7,916 nt of DNA from Clostridiales bacterium (GTDB taxonomy: Bacteria; Bacillota; Clostridia; Oscillospirales; Oscillospiraceae): contig DYBS01000014.1 of the NCBI GenBank assembly GCA_019418525.1, positions 5,381 through 13,296 of the forward strand. The letters run 5' to 3'. This document shows positions 1 to 6,157 of this stretch, in pieces; position 1 is the first letter of the stretch; every line of letters starts with the position of its first letter. The notes below the pieces were generated by a model. It worked only from the letters and a program-made list of their open reading frames with translations. It searched no databases and was not told where the DNA came from. A program made the translations under genes and the position numbers.

Positions 1-114
1 GTTCATGCACACCAGGAAGAGCACCCCCCCCATCAGAATGGCGGGCAGGGTGCTCTTCCACTGCCGGAACCAGCGGCGGGTCCGCTCCCGCCAGAGCTCC
101 GCGGTCTTGCCCAT
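1..114 (-). CDS. N-terminal part of a small membrane protein, function unknown (runs off left edge)
   Basis: An open frame begins at an ATG (114-112) and stays open for 38 codons to the window edge, so the stop is not seen. A good ribosome binding site, AGAAAGGAGA, lies a few bases upstream of the ATG, which supports a real start. The visible residues begin MGKTAELWRERTRRWF: an amphipathic, Arg/Trp-rich stretch of about 20 residues, followed by a hydrophobic run from about residue 24 (LPAILMGGVLFLV) that looks like a membrane segment. It lies 33 bases downstream of the exporter gene on the same strand, so the two are probably cotranscribed. Too little is present to name a family. It could be a second transporter subunit or an unrelated membrane protein. 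Confidence 0.65.
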   Translation of the reverse strand, partial: MGKTAELWRERTRRWFRQWKSTLPAILMGGVLFLVCMN

Positions 115-147
115 GTTGTCTCCTTTCTCCGGGCTCCTTACATTACA

Positions 148-1059
148 TTACGCACTCGTTCCGGCCGCCGCTCGGCAGTTGAGCAGCATACCCACGATGA
201 TGACCGCGATGCCGACGAACTGCACCGCGCTGGGCAGGGGGTCCTTCAGCAGCACCACCCCGCCGATGAGGGTAAAGACGATCTCACCCGCGATGGTGCC
301 CTCCGCCACCGACAAAAGCCGCGGGTCGCTCTTGGCCAGATTGGTGGCCTGGAAGAAGAGCAGCGTGGCAATGACCGCCGAGAAGAGGCACACCAAAAAG
401 GCCTGGAAGAGCTGGTTCCCGTCGGGGAGCCGGTTCTGGGCCACCGCCACGGCGGACAGGACCAGCCAGAAGGGCACGCTGCAAATGGTCATACCCAGCA
501 CCCGCTGGGGGGTGTCCAGCTCCTCGCCGCACAGGGTCATCATCTTGCGGTTCCCCAGAGGGTAGGCCACCGCCGCCACGGCGATGAGCCCCACGCAGAT
601 GAGGGCCTCTCCCCCGGCCTCGCCGGACAGGATGCTCTCGCACTGGATGAGGAACACCCCCACCAGGATGACCAGCACCGCCCCCAGGCTGTTGAGGGGC
701 ACCTTTTTGCCCCACAGGGGGTTTAAAAACACACCGGCCACGATGGTCAGCTGCCACAGGGACACCGTGAGCCAGGAGGGGCCGAAGTCGGACGCCCAAG
801 TGAGGGGCGCATAGAAGAGGCCGAATCCCACGGTGCTCCACAGCAGCCACGCCCCGGGCGCCCGCTTGATGGCGGCAAAGACCGGCTTCAGCTTCCCCTG
901 TACCCCCACCAGCACCAGCAGGATGGGCAGGGAGAACAGATAGCGCAGCGAGGCGCTCCAGATCCAATAGCCGCCGGAGAGGTTCATGCTCCGGTTTAAG
1001 ATAAAGGTAAAGGCGAAGAAAAAGGACGAAATAATGCCCAGGGTCAGGATGCGTTTCAA
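148..1059 (-). CDS. Drug/metabolite-type exporter, 10-TM (putative multidrug resistance efflux family, EmrE-like PF13536 type)
   Basis: This is a 303-residue integral membrane protein with about ten hydrophobic segments in two halves: roughly residues 5-22, 32-53, 70-88, 95-113 and 122-140, then 150-168, 188-207, 217-237, 250-270 and 277-294. That is the internally duplicated 5+5 fold of the DMT superfamily. The N-terminal pattern FTFILNRSMNLSGGYWIWSASLRY resembles, from memory, the 'putative multidrug resistance efflux transporter' subgroup of full-length DMT proteins. The substrate cannot be deduced, and sugar, amino acid or cation export are all possible. The chosen start is TTG (1059-1057), because no in-frame ATG or GTG lies before the first membrane segment; the upstream AGAGAG is only a weak ribosome binding site. 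No clear promoter is seen in the 87 bases upstream, so low-level read-through from citrate synthase is possible. The stop is TAA at 150-148. Confidence 0.88.
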   Translation of the reverse strand: MKRILTLGIISSFFFAFTFILNRSMNLSGGYWIWSASLRYLFSLPILLVLVGVQGKLKPVFAAIKRAPGAWLLWSTVGFGLFYAPLTWASDFGPSWLTVSLWQLTIVAGVFLNPLWGKKVPLNSLGAVLVILVGVFLIQCESILSGEAGGEALICVGLIAVAAVAYPLGNRKMMTLCGEELDTPQRVLGMTICSVPFWLVLSAVAVAQNRLPDGNQLFQAFLVCLFSAVIATLLFFQATNLAKSDPRLLSVAEGTIAGEIVFTLIGGVVLLKDPLPSAVQFVGIAVIIVGMLLNCRAAAGTSA

Positions 1060-1084
1060 AACAATTCTCTCTTTTCTCTCAAAA

Positions 1085-1104
1085 TTTCCGCTCAGCGCGG
1101 AGAA
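1085..1104 (-). other. Small second hairpin downstream of the main terminator
   Basis: A 5-bp inverted repeat TCCGC/GCGGA (1087-1091 and 1097-1101) encloses a 5-base loop, flanked outside by T and A bases (TTT / GAAA) that could partly extend the stem. Read on the minus strand it immediately follows the GAAA-loop hairpin at 1106-1131 and precedes AATTTTG. It may strengthen termination after citrate synthase or structure the leader of the exporter mRNA. The stem is short, so this could be chance. Confidence 0.3.
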
Positions 1105-1131
1105 AGGCGGACGCCGTTTCCGGCGTCCGCC
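1102..1131 (-). terminator. Hairpin terminator after citrate synthase
   Basis: A perfect 11-bp inverted repeat GGCGGACGCCG / CGGCGTCCGCC (1106-1116 and 1121-1131) encloses a four-base loop. On the minus strand the loop reads GAAA, a stable GNRA-type tetraloop, and the stem is followed by TTTCTCC, a short and imperfect U tract. It starts 16 bases after the citrate synthase stop, as expected for an intrinsic terminator. The weak U run suggests incomplete termination, which would let some transcript continue into the exporter gene. Confidence 0.72.
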
Positions 1132-1146
1132 CGGTGATCTCTCATT

Positions 1147-2511
1147 TCAGCGCTCGCTCAGGGGGGAGTAGGGCTGGTGGTGGCCCACATACTGGTAGGC
1201 GGGCCGGATGATCTTGCCCATGTTGATGAGCTCCTCGATGCGGTGGGCGCCCCAGCCGGCCACGCGGGCCATGGCGAAGAGGGGGGTATACAGCTCCAGC
1301 GGCAGGTCCAGCATGTGATAGACGAAGCCGGAATAGAAGTCCACATTGGCCGACACGCCTTTGTACATCTTCCGCTCTCCGGCAATGACCTCGGGACCCA
1401 GCCGCTCCACCAGGGAGTAGAGCTCGTACTCCTCCATTCTCCCCTTCTCCCGCGACAGCTTCTCCACCATGCCGTGGAGGATGTTGGCGCGGGGGTCCGA
1501 GAGGGAGTACACCGCGTGACCCATGCCGTAGATGAGGCCCGACTTGTCGAAGGCCTTCTTGTCCAGCAGGGCCTGGAGGTAATGGCGCACCTCGTCCTCG
1601 TCTTTCCAGTCGTGGACCACCTGCTTCATATCCTCGAACATGCGGATGACCTTGATGTTGGCGCCGCCGTGGCGGGGGCCCTTCAGAGAGGCCAGCGCCG
1701 CCGCCATACAGGAGTAGGTGTCGGTGCCGGAGGAGGTGACCACATGGGTGGTAAAGGTGGAGTTGTTGCCGCCGCCATGCTCGGCGTGGAGCATCAGGCA
1801 GATGTCCAGCACATGGGCCTCCCAGTAGGAGTAGGAGGAGTCGGGCCGCAGCAGGGCCAGGATGGTCTCGGCGGTGGAGTGCTCCGGCTTGGGGGCGTGG
1901 ATGTACAGGCTGTTGCCCTCCTTATAGTGGTAGGCCTGGTAGCCGTACACCGCCAGCAGGGGGAACACCGCCACCAGCTGCATGCACTGGCGCATGACGT
2001 TGGACAGGGAGATGTCGTCGGCGTTTTCGTCATAGGAGGCCAGATTCAGCACGCTTCGGGCCAGGGAGTTCATGATGTCCTTGCTGGGTGCCTTCAAAAT
2101 CACATCCCGCACAAAGTTGTTGGGCAGCGACCGGTAATAGGCCAGCTGTGCGCGGAATTCCTCCAGCTCTTTGGCGTTGGGCAGGCGGCCCAGCATCAGG
2201 AGATAGGCAGTCTCCTCAAAGCCAAAGCGCTTCTCCTTCAGCACTCCGTTCACCAGGTCCTCCACGTTGATGCCGCGGTAGTACAGCTCGCCGTCGCAGG
2301 GGACCTCCTTGCCGTCCACCACCTTCTTGGCGATGATGTCGGAGACCTCGGTCAAGCCCGCCACCACGCCCTTGCCGTTCAGGTCGCGCAGGCCCCGCTT
2401 GACGTCATAGCGCACATAATCCGCCGGGTCGATGCTGCTGTTGGCGCGGGTCATCTCGGCCATCGCCTCGATCTCCGGGGTGATCAGTCCATAATTGGGA
2501 TTCGTTGCCAT
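1147..2511 (-). CDS. Citrate synthase (citrate/2-methylcitrate synthase family)
   Basis: This 454-residue cytoplasmic enzyme condenses oxaloacetate with acetyl-CoA to citrate; in anaerobes this step usually feeds 2-oxoglutarate and glutamate synthesis. The family's catalytic set is visible: His281 in GPRHGGAN, His332 in GMGHAVYS and Asp391 in NVDFYSG, matching the E. coli His264/His305/Asp362 triad. His242 and His245 lie in LHAEHGGGNNST, the oxaloacetate-binding region; Arg416 and Arg436 are further likely substrate-binding positions. An N-terminal extension of about 50 residues precedes the core, as in some clostridial enzymes. The ATG start has a strong AAAGGAGG site 8 bases upstream (2520-2527). 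No aconitase or isocitrate dehydrogenase is in the window. A 2-methylcitrate synthase activity cannot be excluded by sequence alone. The family is of the Si-type fold, not the homocitrate synthase-like Re-citrate synthase of some clostridia. Confidence 0.96.
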   Translation of the reverse strand: MATNPNYGLITPEIEAMAEMTRANSSIDPADYVRYDVKRGLRDLNGKGVVAGLTEVSDIIAKKVVDGKEVPCDGELYYRGINVEDLVNGVLKEKRFGFEETAYLLMLGRLPNAKELEEFRAQLAYYRSLPNNFVRDVILKAPSKDIMNSLARSVLNLASYDENADDISLSNVMRQCMQLVAVFPLLAVYGYQAYHYKEGNSLYIHAPKPEHSTAETILALLRPDSSYSYWEAHVLDICLMLHAEHGGGNNSTFTTHVVTSSGTDTYSCMAAALASLKGPRHGGANIKVIRMFEDMKQVVHDWKDEDEVRHYLQALLDKKAFDKSGLIYGMGHAVYSLSDPRANILHGMVEKLSREKGRMEEYELYSLVERLGPEVIAGERKMYKGVSANVDFYSGFVYHMLDLPLELYTPLFAMARVAGWGAHRIEELINMGKIIRPAYQYVGHHQPYSPLSER

Positions 2512-2519
2512 AGGTAATT

Positions 2520-2527
2520 CCTCCTTT
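2520..2527 (-). promoter_or_regulatory. Strong ribosome binding site of citrate synthase
   Basis: On the minus strand AAAGGAGG sits 8 bases before the ATG at 2511. It is a near-perfect anti-Shine-Dalgarno match and fixes the start of the citrate synthase gene. Confidence 0.85.
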
Positions 2528-2547
2528 GCCGCGTGATCTTCGCAGTT

Positions 2548-2599
2548 CCTGATTGTGTTATTCCAGATCAGTATAGCATGTAATTGTTACCAGATTGTG
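2548..2599 (-). repeat. Direct repeat pair flanking the citrate synthase promoter
   Basis: On the minus strand CACAATCTGG (2599-2590) and CACAATCAGG (2557-2548) match at nine of ten positions and are 42 bases apart, start to start. One copy overlaps the -35 position and the other lies just downstream of the predicted transcription start. This could be a two-site repressor operator. A chance repeat in a short AT-rich gap is also possible. Confidence 0.3.
2570..2598 (-). promoter_or_regulatory. Predicted extended -10 promoter of citrate synthase
   Basis: On the minus strand TGCTATACT (2578-2570) is an extended -10 element, with the hexamer TATACT matching TATAAT at five of six positions. The -35 region at normal spacing (about 2593-2598) reads ACAATC and is poor, which an extended -10 can compensate. 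The implied transcription start is near 2563, giving a leader of about 50 bases. The element lies in a locally AT-rich gap between the phospholipase stop and the citrate synthase start, consistent with its own promoter rather than only read-through. Confidence 0.55.
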
Positions 2600-2626
2600 A
2601 ATCTCCGACCGAAATTTCAGGAATGT

Positions 2627-3481
2627 TCACGCGCCCAGGAAAGCCCGCAGCTCCTCCAGGCGGGTACAGGCCTGGTCATGGCCCGACTGCCAGAGGGCGT
2701 GGATCTTCTGCTGATCCCGCTCCACCCGGGAAAAACCCTGGGTGTTCTCGGGGGCGAAGAGGAACACCTTCCCCTCCTTCTCCAGCCGGAAGAGCTCCTC
2801 CCGGTCGGCGTTATAGACCTTCCAGCGCCGGCGCATGGTCTCGCAGAAGGCGGGGTACTGCCGGTAGCGCAGGTCGATGGCCTTCTGGAGCTTCTCCGGC
2901 TGGCGGCGGTAGCTCCGCTCCCGGGTGAGGACCACCACCACCTTGTCGCAGCCCTGCTCAAAGGCCCGGCGGTAGGGGATGGCGTCGGCCGCCCCGCCGT
3001 CCAGGTACTTCTTCCCGTTGATGGTGTAGACGGGGAACATCAGCGGCATGGCGCAGGTGGCCTGGAGGAGCTGGAAGTGGTTGTCGTCGGTGCGGGGCAC
3101 CTCCAGATACTCGGCCTTGCCGGTCTCCACATTGGTGACCACCGCCTCGGCTAGGCCCGGCCAGGCGGCGAAGGTCTTGTAGTCAAAGGGCACCAGTTTG
3201 TCGGGGATGTCCTGGTAGGTGAACTTCAGGCCGAAATAGCAGCGGTTGCCCGGCTTGAGGAGGTTCCGGGCCCCCATGTATCGCTTGTCGTTGGCGTAAC
3301 GGGTCAAAATCTCCAGATTCCGGCCGAACTGTTTGGACATATAGCTCACACCGTAGGCGATGCCCGCCGACACACCGATGAGGTAGTCGAAATCCACCCC
3401 GTTGCGCAGCAGGCCGTCGGTGACACCGCTGGAGAAGATGGTGCGCAGGGCGCCGCCCTCCAGCACGATTCCGGTTTTCAT
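2627..3481 (-). CDS. Patatin-like phospholipase family protein
   Basis: This 284-residue protein has the patatin fold signatures: an N-terminal strand followed by the Gly-rich oxyanion loop LEGGALR (residues 7-13), the nucleophile elbow GVSAG with Ser38, and the catalytic Asp161 in LDGGAADAIPY. Together these form the Ser-Asp dyad of patatin lipid acyl hydrolases. There is no signal peptide or membrane segment, so it is probably cytoplasmic and acts on membrane lipids or lysolipids. Length and the basic, Arg-rich C-terminal third resemble the bacterial YjjU-like group. The start is the ATG at 3481, preceded by AGAAGG about 8 bases upstream. It begins 32 bases after the permease stop on the same strand and is probably the last gene of the metal-transporter operon. 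No terminator follows within the 115 bases before citrate synthase. The natural substrate is unknown. Confidence 0.92.
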   Translation of the reverse strand: MKTGIVLEGGALRTIFSSGVTDGLLRNGVDFDYLIGVSAGIAYGVSYMSKQFGRNLEILTRYANDKRYMGARNLLKPGNRCYFGLKFTYQDIPDKLVPFDYKTFAAWPGLAEAVVTNVETGKAEYLEVPRTDDNHFQLLQATCAMPLMFPVYTINGKKYLDGGAADAIPYRRAFEQGCDKVVVVLTRERSYRRQPEKLQKAIDLRYRQYPAFCETMRRRWKVYNADREELFRLEKEGKVFLFAPENTQGFSRVERDQQKIHALWQSGHDQACTRLEELRAFLGA

Positions 3482-3513
3482 ACAAAAAGCCTTCTTTCGG
3501 GCCGGTCGGCCGC

Positions 3514-4362
3514 TTACTGGCGTCCCTTCCGCAGGAGGAAGGTCAGCGCGAACCAGGCCGCAAGATAGAGAGTGATGCAGGCGCCGGTGGAGGAGCCCAC
3601 ATAGTAGGAGGTCAGCAGGCCCGCCACGCCGCACACCAGCGCCCCCAGAATGGAGAAGGCGTGGTACTGGCGCATGTTCCGGGCCAGGTTCCGCCCCGCC
3701 GCGCCGGGGAGCACCAGCAGGGAGTTGATGACCAGCAGGCCCACCCAGGTCATGGACACCGTGACCACCACGGCGATGGCGGCACAGAACACCGCCTCCT
3801 GCCAAAAGACCCGGATGCCCCGGCTGTCGGCCAGGGCCGGGTGGACCGAGGAGAGCATCAGATGGTTGAAGGAGCACACCCACAGCCCCACCACCACCAC
3901 CAGGATGGCGAAGAGGAGGGCGATCTTCCCCGGCTCCACGCTGAGGATGTCGCCGATAAGCAGGGCATTGAACTTGGTGAAGCTGCCGCCCCCCAGGGTG
4001 GCGATGAAGATGCCCAGAGCCACCGCCGTGGAGGAAAAGACTCCGATGATGGTGTCGCTGGCCATCTGGGTGTGGTGGCGCACATAGGTGAAGAGGAGGG
4101 CGAACACCACCGCAAAGGCCACCGCGCACCACAGCGGGTCCACGAGGCCCAGAATGGTGCCGATGGCGATGCCGGTAAAGGCCGAGTGGCCCAGGGCGTC
4201 GGAGAAGAAGGACATGCGGCTCTCCACCACCATGGTGGACATGAGCCCGAAGAGGGGCGAGATCACCAGAATAGCCAGGAGAGCATTTTTCATAAAGAGC
4301 ATGCTCCCCGGCTGCGCCCAGTCAAAGGGCAGCAGGGACACCAGATCGTACCAGAACTCCAT
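3514..4362 (-). CDS. znuB: Metal ABC transporter permease (ABC-3 family, ZnuB/AdcB-like)
   Basis: This is a polytopic membrane protein of about 282 residues with seven to eight hydrophobic segments (roughly residues 26-46, 62-96 as two, 108-125, 147-165, 190-215, 236-258 and 262-278). It forms the membrane channel of a divalent-metal importer. The family-typical stretch FFSDALGHSAFTGIAIG lies near residues 52-68, and the cytoplasmic coupling region VGLLVINSLLVLPGAAGRN near 207-225 contacts the ATPase. I chose the ATG at 4362-4360 because it overlaps the ATPase stop as TGATG, a standard translational-coupling arrangement, with GGGGGGAGG just upstream. The GTG one codon earlier (4365) is possible but sits too close to the Shine-Dalgarno sequence. 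Zinc is favoured over manganese from the His ligands of the partner binding protein; the permease itself does not decide this. Confidence 0.94.
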   Translation of the reverse strand: MEFWYDLVSLLPFDWAQPGSMLFMKNALLAILVISPLFGLMSTMVVESRMSFFSDALGHSAFTGIAIGTILGLVDPLWCAVAFAVVFALLFTYVRHHTQMASDTIIGVFSSTAVALGIFIATLGGGSFTKFNALLIGDILSVEPGKIALLFAILVVVVGLWVCSFNHLMLSSVHPALADSRGIRVFWQEAVFCAAIAVVVTVSMTWVGLLVINSLLVLPGAAGRNLARNMRQYHAFSILGALVCGVAGLLTSYYVGSSTGACITLYLAAWFALTFLLRKGRQ

Positions 4363-5132
4363 CACGCCTCCCCCCTTCCTTTGATACTCAGGTGAAAGAC
4401 CTCCTGAAATTCCGGGCTGGAGAGGACCTGGGTGGGGGTGCCCACCTTCAGCACGCTGGAGCGGAGCAGGATCACCTTGTCGGCGTACTGGTCCAGGGTG
4501 GCAAAATCGTGGGTGGACAGGAGGATGGACAGGTCAAAGCGGGTGCGGATCTCGTCCAGCATGTCCAGAAGCTGCTTCTCACCGTCGATGTCCACGCCGG
4601 ACAGGGGCTCATCCAGAATGAGGATGTGGGGCAGCGGCTCCAGGGCCAGGGCCAGCAGCACCCGCTGGAGTTCTCCGCCGGAGAGCGCCCCCAGGCGCTT
4701 GTCGATGAGCTGCTCCCCGTGGACCCGCTCCAGGCAGGCCTCCACCCGGCGGCGCAGGTCCTTGGGGATGGGTAAAAACACTGGCCAGTGGTCCACCGCC
4801 GCGGCGAAGAAGTCCAGCACGCTCACCGGGTCCCCCCGGTCGAAGCTGGGAGACTGGGGCACATAGCCGATGAGGGGCCGGGTCTTGTCTCCCCCCGCCC
4901 GCTGGAACTCGATGGTGCCGCTGTGGGGCACCTGGCCCAGGATGGTGCGGAACAGGGAGCTCTTGCCCGCGCCGTTGGGGCCGATGAGAGCCACGATCTC
5001 CCCGCAGTGCAGGTGGAAGGACACGTCGTGGAGGACCTCCTCCCCGCCGAACTGCACCCCCAGGTCGGTGACCTTCAGGCAGCAGCTGCCCGCGCAGCCG
5101 CCGCCGCAGTTTTCATGCTTGCGTACGCTCAT
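4362..5132 (-). CDS. znuC: Metal ABC transporter ATP-binding protein (ZnuC/AdcC-like) with Cys-rich N-terminus
   Basis: This 256-residue cytoplasmic ATPase energises metal import. All ABC motifs are present: Walker A GPNGAGKSS (51-59), Q-loop Gln93 in GYVPQ, signature LSGGELQ (150-156), Walker B LILDEP (171-176) with Glu175, the D-loop SGVD, and the switch His208 in LLSTHD. It therefore looks fully active. Before the first strand of the fold lies an extension HENCGGGCAGSCC (residues 6-18) with four cysteines (9, 13, 17, 18) and one histidine, a plausible metal site. A further cluster HLHCGE (40-45) precedes Walker A. Canonical ZnuC proteins such as that of E. coli begin directly at the fold and lack this element. 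The ATG at 5132 overlaps the binding-protein stop by ATGA, and the stop overlaps the permease start, so the three genes are translationally coupled. Confidence 0.95.
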   Translation of the reverse strand: MSVRKHENCGGGCAGSCCLKVTDLGVQFGGEEVLHDVSFHLHCGEIVALIGPNGAGKSSLFRTILGQVPHSGTIEFQRAGGDKTRPLIGYVPQSPSFDRGDPVSVLDFFAAAVDHWPVFLPIPKDLRRRVEACLERVHGEQLIDKRLGALSGGELQRVLLALALEPLPHILILDEPLSGVDIDGEKQLLDMLDEIRTRFDLSILLSTHDFATLDQYADKVILLRSSVLKVGTPTQVLSSPEFQEVFHLSIKGRGEA

Positions 5133-6058
5133 CCCAGCGCCTCCACCAGGGTATTCAGATTGGCCTCCATGGCCTCCAGATAGGGGGTGAGGCCGGTGCC
5201 GTCCCCACTCATGATCATATTAAGCTGATAGACGTTACATCCAGTCTCCCGGGCAATGGCCTGGGCGGTGGCGTCGGAGCCGTTGACCTCAGTGAAGATG
5301 GCGGGGACCTGGTACTCCCCGATGAGGTCCACGATCTCCTGGATCTCGGCGGCGGAGGCCTCCGCCCCCTCCTCCTCCTCGATGGACTTCAGGATGCTCA
5401 GGCCGAAGGCTTCCGCAAAGTACTGGAAGCCGTCGTGGAAGGTGATGAGCTCCTTGTGGCCCAGGGCGGACACCGTGGCCTTCCCCTCCTCCTCCAGAGA
5501 GGTCAGGGACTCCTTGGCCATGGAGGCGTTGCCCACATAGGCGTCGGCATGGGCGGTATCCAGCTCCCCCAGCCGGCGGGCCACCGTGTCCACCATAGCG
5601 GCGGCGTTGACCGGGTCCATCCAGATGTGGGGGTCGTACTCGTCGTGGCTGTGGCCGTCCCGGTCCACCGCCGCGTGGAGGGTGATGTCCTCCGAGCAGT
5701 CGATGCGCGGCATTTTAGAGGCGGCCAGGGCGTCGTCCATAAAGTCCTCCAGCCCGGCGCCGTTCATCACCACCACGTCGGCCCCCTCGATGGCCTTCAT
5801 GTCGTTCACGGTCAGGGTATAGTCGTGGAGACAGGAGGTCTGCTGGTTCACCAGCAGGCTCACCTCCACCCCCTCCACCCCGGCGGTCACCGCGGTGGTG
5901 AAGAGATACACCGGGTAGGTGGTGGCCAGGACGTGTAGGGTCCCGTCGTCCGTCTGCGCGGGCGCGCTCTCCGTGGCCGTGGCCTGGGAGGCCGGGGCGG
6001 AGCAGGCGGACAGGAGCAGAAGGCCGGCCACAAGGGCGGTCAAAAATCGTTTTTTCAC
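5129..6058 (-). CDS. znuA: Zinc-type metal-binding lipoprotein of an ABC importer (ZnuA/AdcA-like, cluster A-I)
   Basis: This 309-residue solute-binding protein is anchored outside the membrane. Residues 1-18 form a signal peptide ending in the lipobox LLSAC with Cys19 as the lipidation site. A Ser/Thr/Ala/Gln-rich linker follows, then the two-lobed SsaA/ZnuA fold. Three metal-ligand histidines stand at family positions: His78 (CLHDY), His144 (DPHIWMDP) and His208 (TFHDGFQYF). The third ligand is His rather than the Glu found in manganese-type PsaA/MntC proteins, so zinc is more likely. The loop before DPHIW is short (DRDGHSHDEY) and lacks the long His-rich insertion of E. coli ZnuA. The C-terminal acidic ligand is not at its usual place. 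The start is GTG at 6058, with GAGGTG about 6 bases upstream. It is the first gene of the operon, with a promoter in the divergent region. Confidence 0.94.
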   Translation of the reverse strand: MKKRFLTALVAGLLLLSACSAPASQATATESAPAQTDDGTLHVLATTYPVYLFTTAVTAGVEGVEVSLLVNQQTSCLHDYTLTVNDMKAIEGADVVVMNGAGLEDFMDDALAASKMPRIDCSEDITLHAAVDRDGHSHDEYDPHIWMDPVNAAAMVDTVARRLGELDTAHADAYVGNASMAKESLTSLEEEGKATVSALGHKELITFHDGFQYFAEAFGLSILKSIEEEEGAEASAAEIQEIVDLIGEYQVPAIFTEVNGSDATAQAIARETGCNVYQLNMIMSGDGTGLTPYLEAMEANLNTLVEALG

Positions 6059-6096
6059 AGGTACACCTCGAGTGATTCAGATTGACGCATCCTCAT

Positions 6097-6129
6097 TGGA
6101 CGTGTCCATAATATTATATATTATACACG
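6097..6129. promoter_or_regulatory. Operator-like AT-rich and inverted-repeat element over the metal-operon promoter
   Basis: An 18-base run of only A and T (6108-6125) stands out in an otherwise GC-rich window. It contains the perfect palindrome ATAATATTAT (6108-6117) and two overlapping -10 candidates for the minus strand. Two further inverted repeats touch it: TGGAC/GTCCA with a two-base gap (6097-6108), and CGTGT (6101-6105) with ACACG (6125-6129) bracketing the run. ATAAT facing ATTAT is the core of Fur-family (Fur/PerR) boxes, which normally carry one central base; here there is none. A Zur-type repressor site is a reasonable inference but the match to any defined consensus is incomplete. 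Confidence 0.4.
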
Positions 6130-6148
6130 ATGATTCCCGCTTTGTACA
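6120..6148 (-). promoter_or_regulatory. Predicted promoter of the metal ABC transporter operon
   Basis: On the minus strand the -10 is a perfect TATAAT (6125-6120). At 17-base spacing the -35 is TGTACA (6148-6143), four of six consensus positions, lying inside the palindrome TTGTACAA (6142-6149). A second TATAAT (6118-6113) overlaps the first and could serve as an alternative. Transcription would begin near 6110, giving a leader of roughly 50 bases before the GTG at 6058. Confidence 0.6.
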
Positions 6149-6157
6149 AGTCCCCCT

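Noticed and set aside
137..150. Short tandem repeat ATTAC in the gap before the left-edge gene
   Set aside because: Only two to three copies of five bases overlapping a stop codon. Too short to mean more than chance or slippage.
1177..2517. Long open frame of 446 codons on the plus strand opposite citrate synthase
   Set aside because: It is fully antisense to a gene with intact catalytic motifs. Its product is low-complexity, dominated by Val, Gly, His and Gln, as expected from reading GC-rich codons backwards. It has no plausible ribosome binding site.
3482..4132. Open frame running in from upstream of the phospholipase, which would give a 501-residue protein
   Set aside because: The extra part lies over the permease in another frame and reads as Gly/Pro/His/Arg-rich nonsense. 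Patatin homology begins at the ATG at 3481, which has its own ribosome binding site.
3661..4395. Plus-strand frame of 244 codons rich in His, Gly and Glu opposite the permease
   Set aside because: It looks like a His-rich metal-binding protein, which is tempting beside a zinc importer, but it is the reverse reading of Val/Leu/Ala/Pro codons of the permease. No independent start signal was found.
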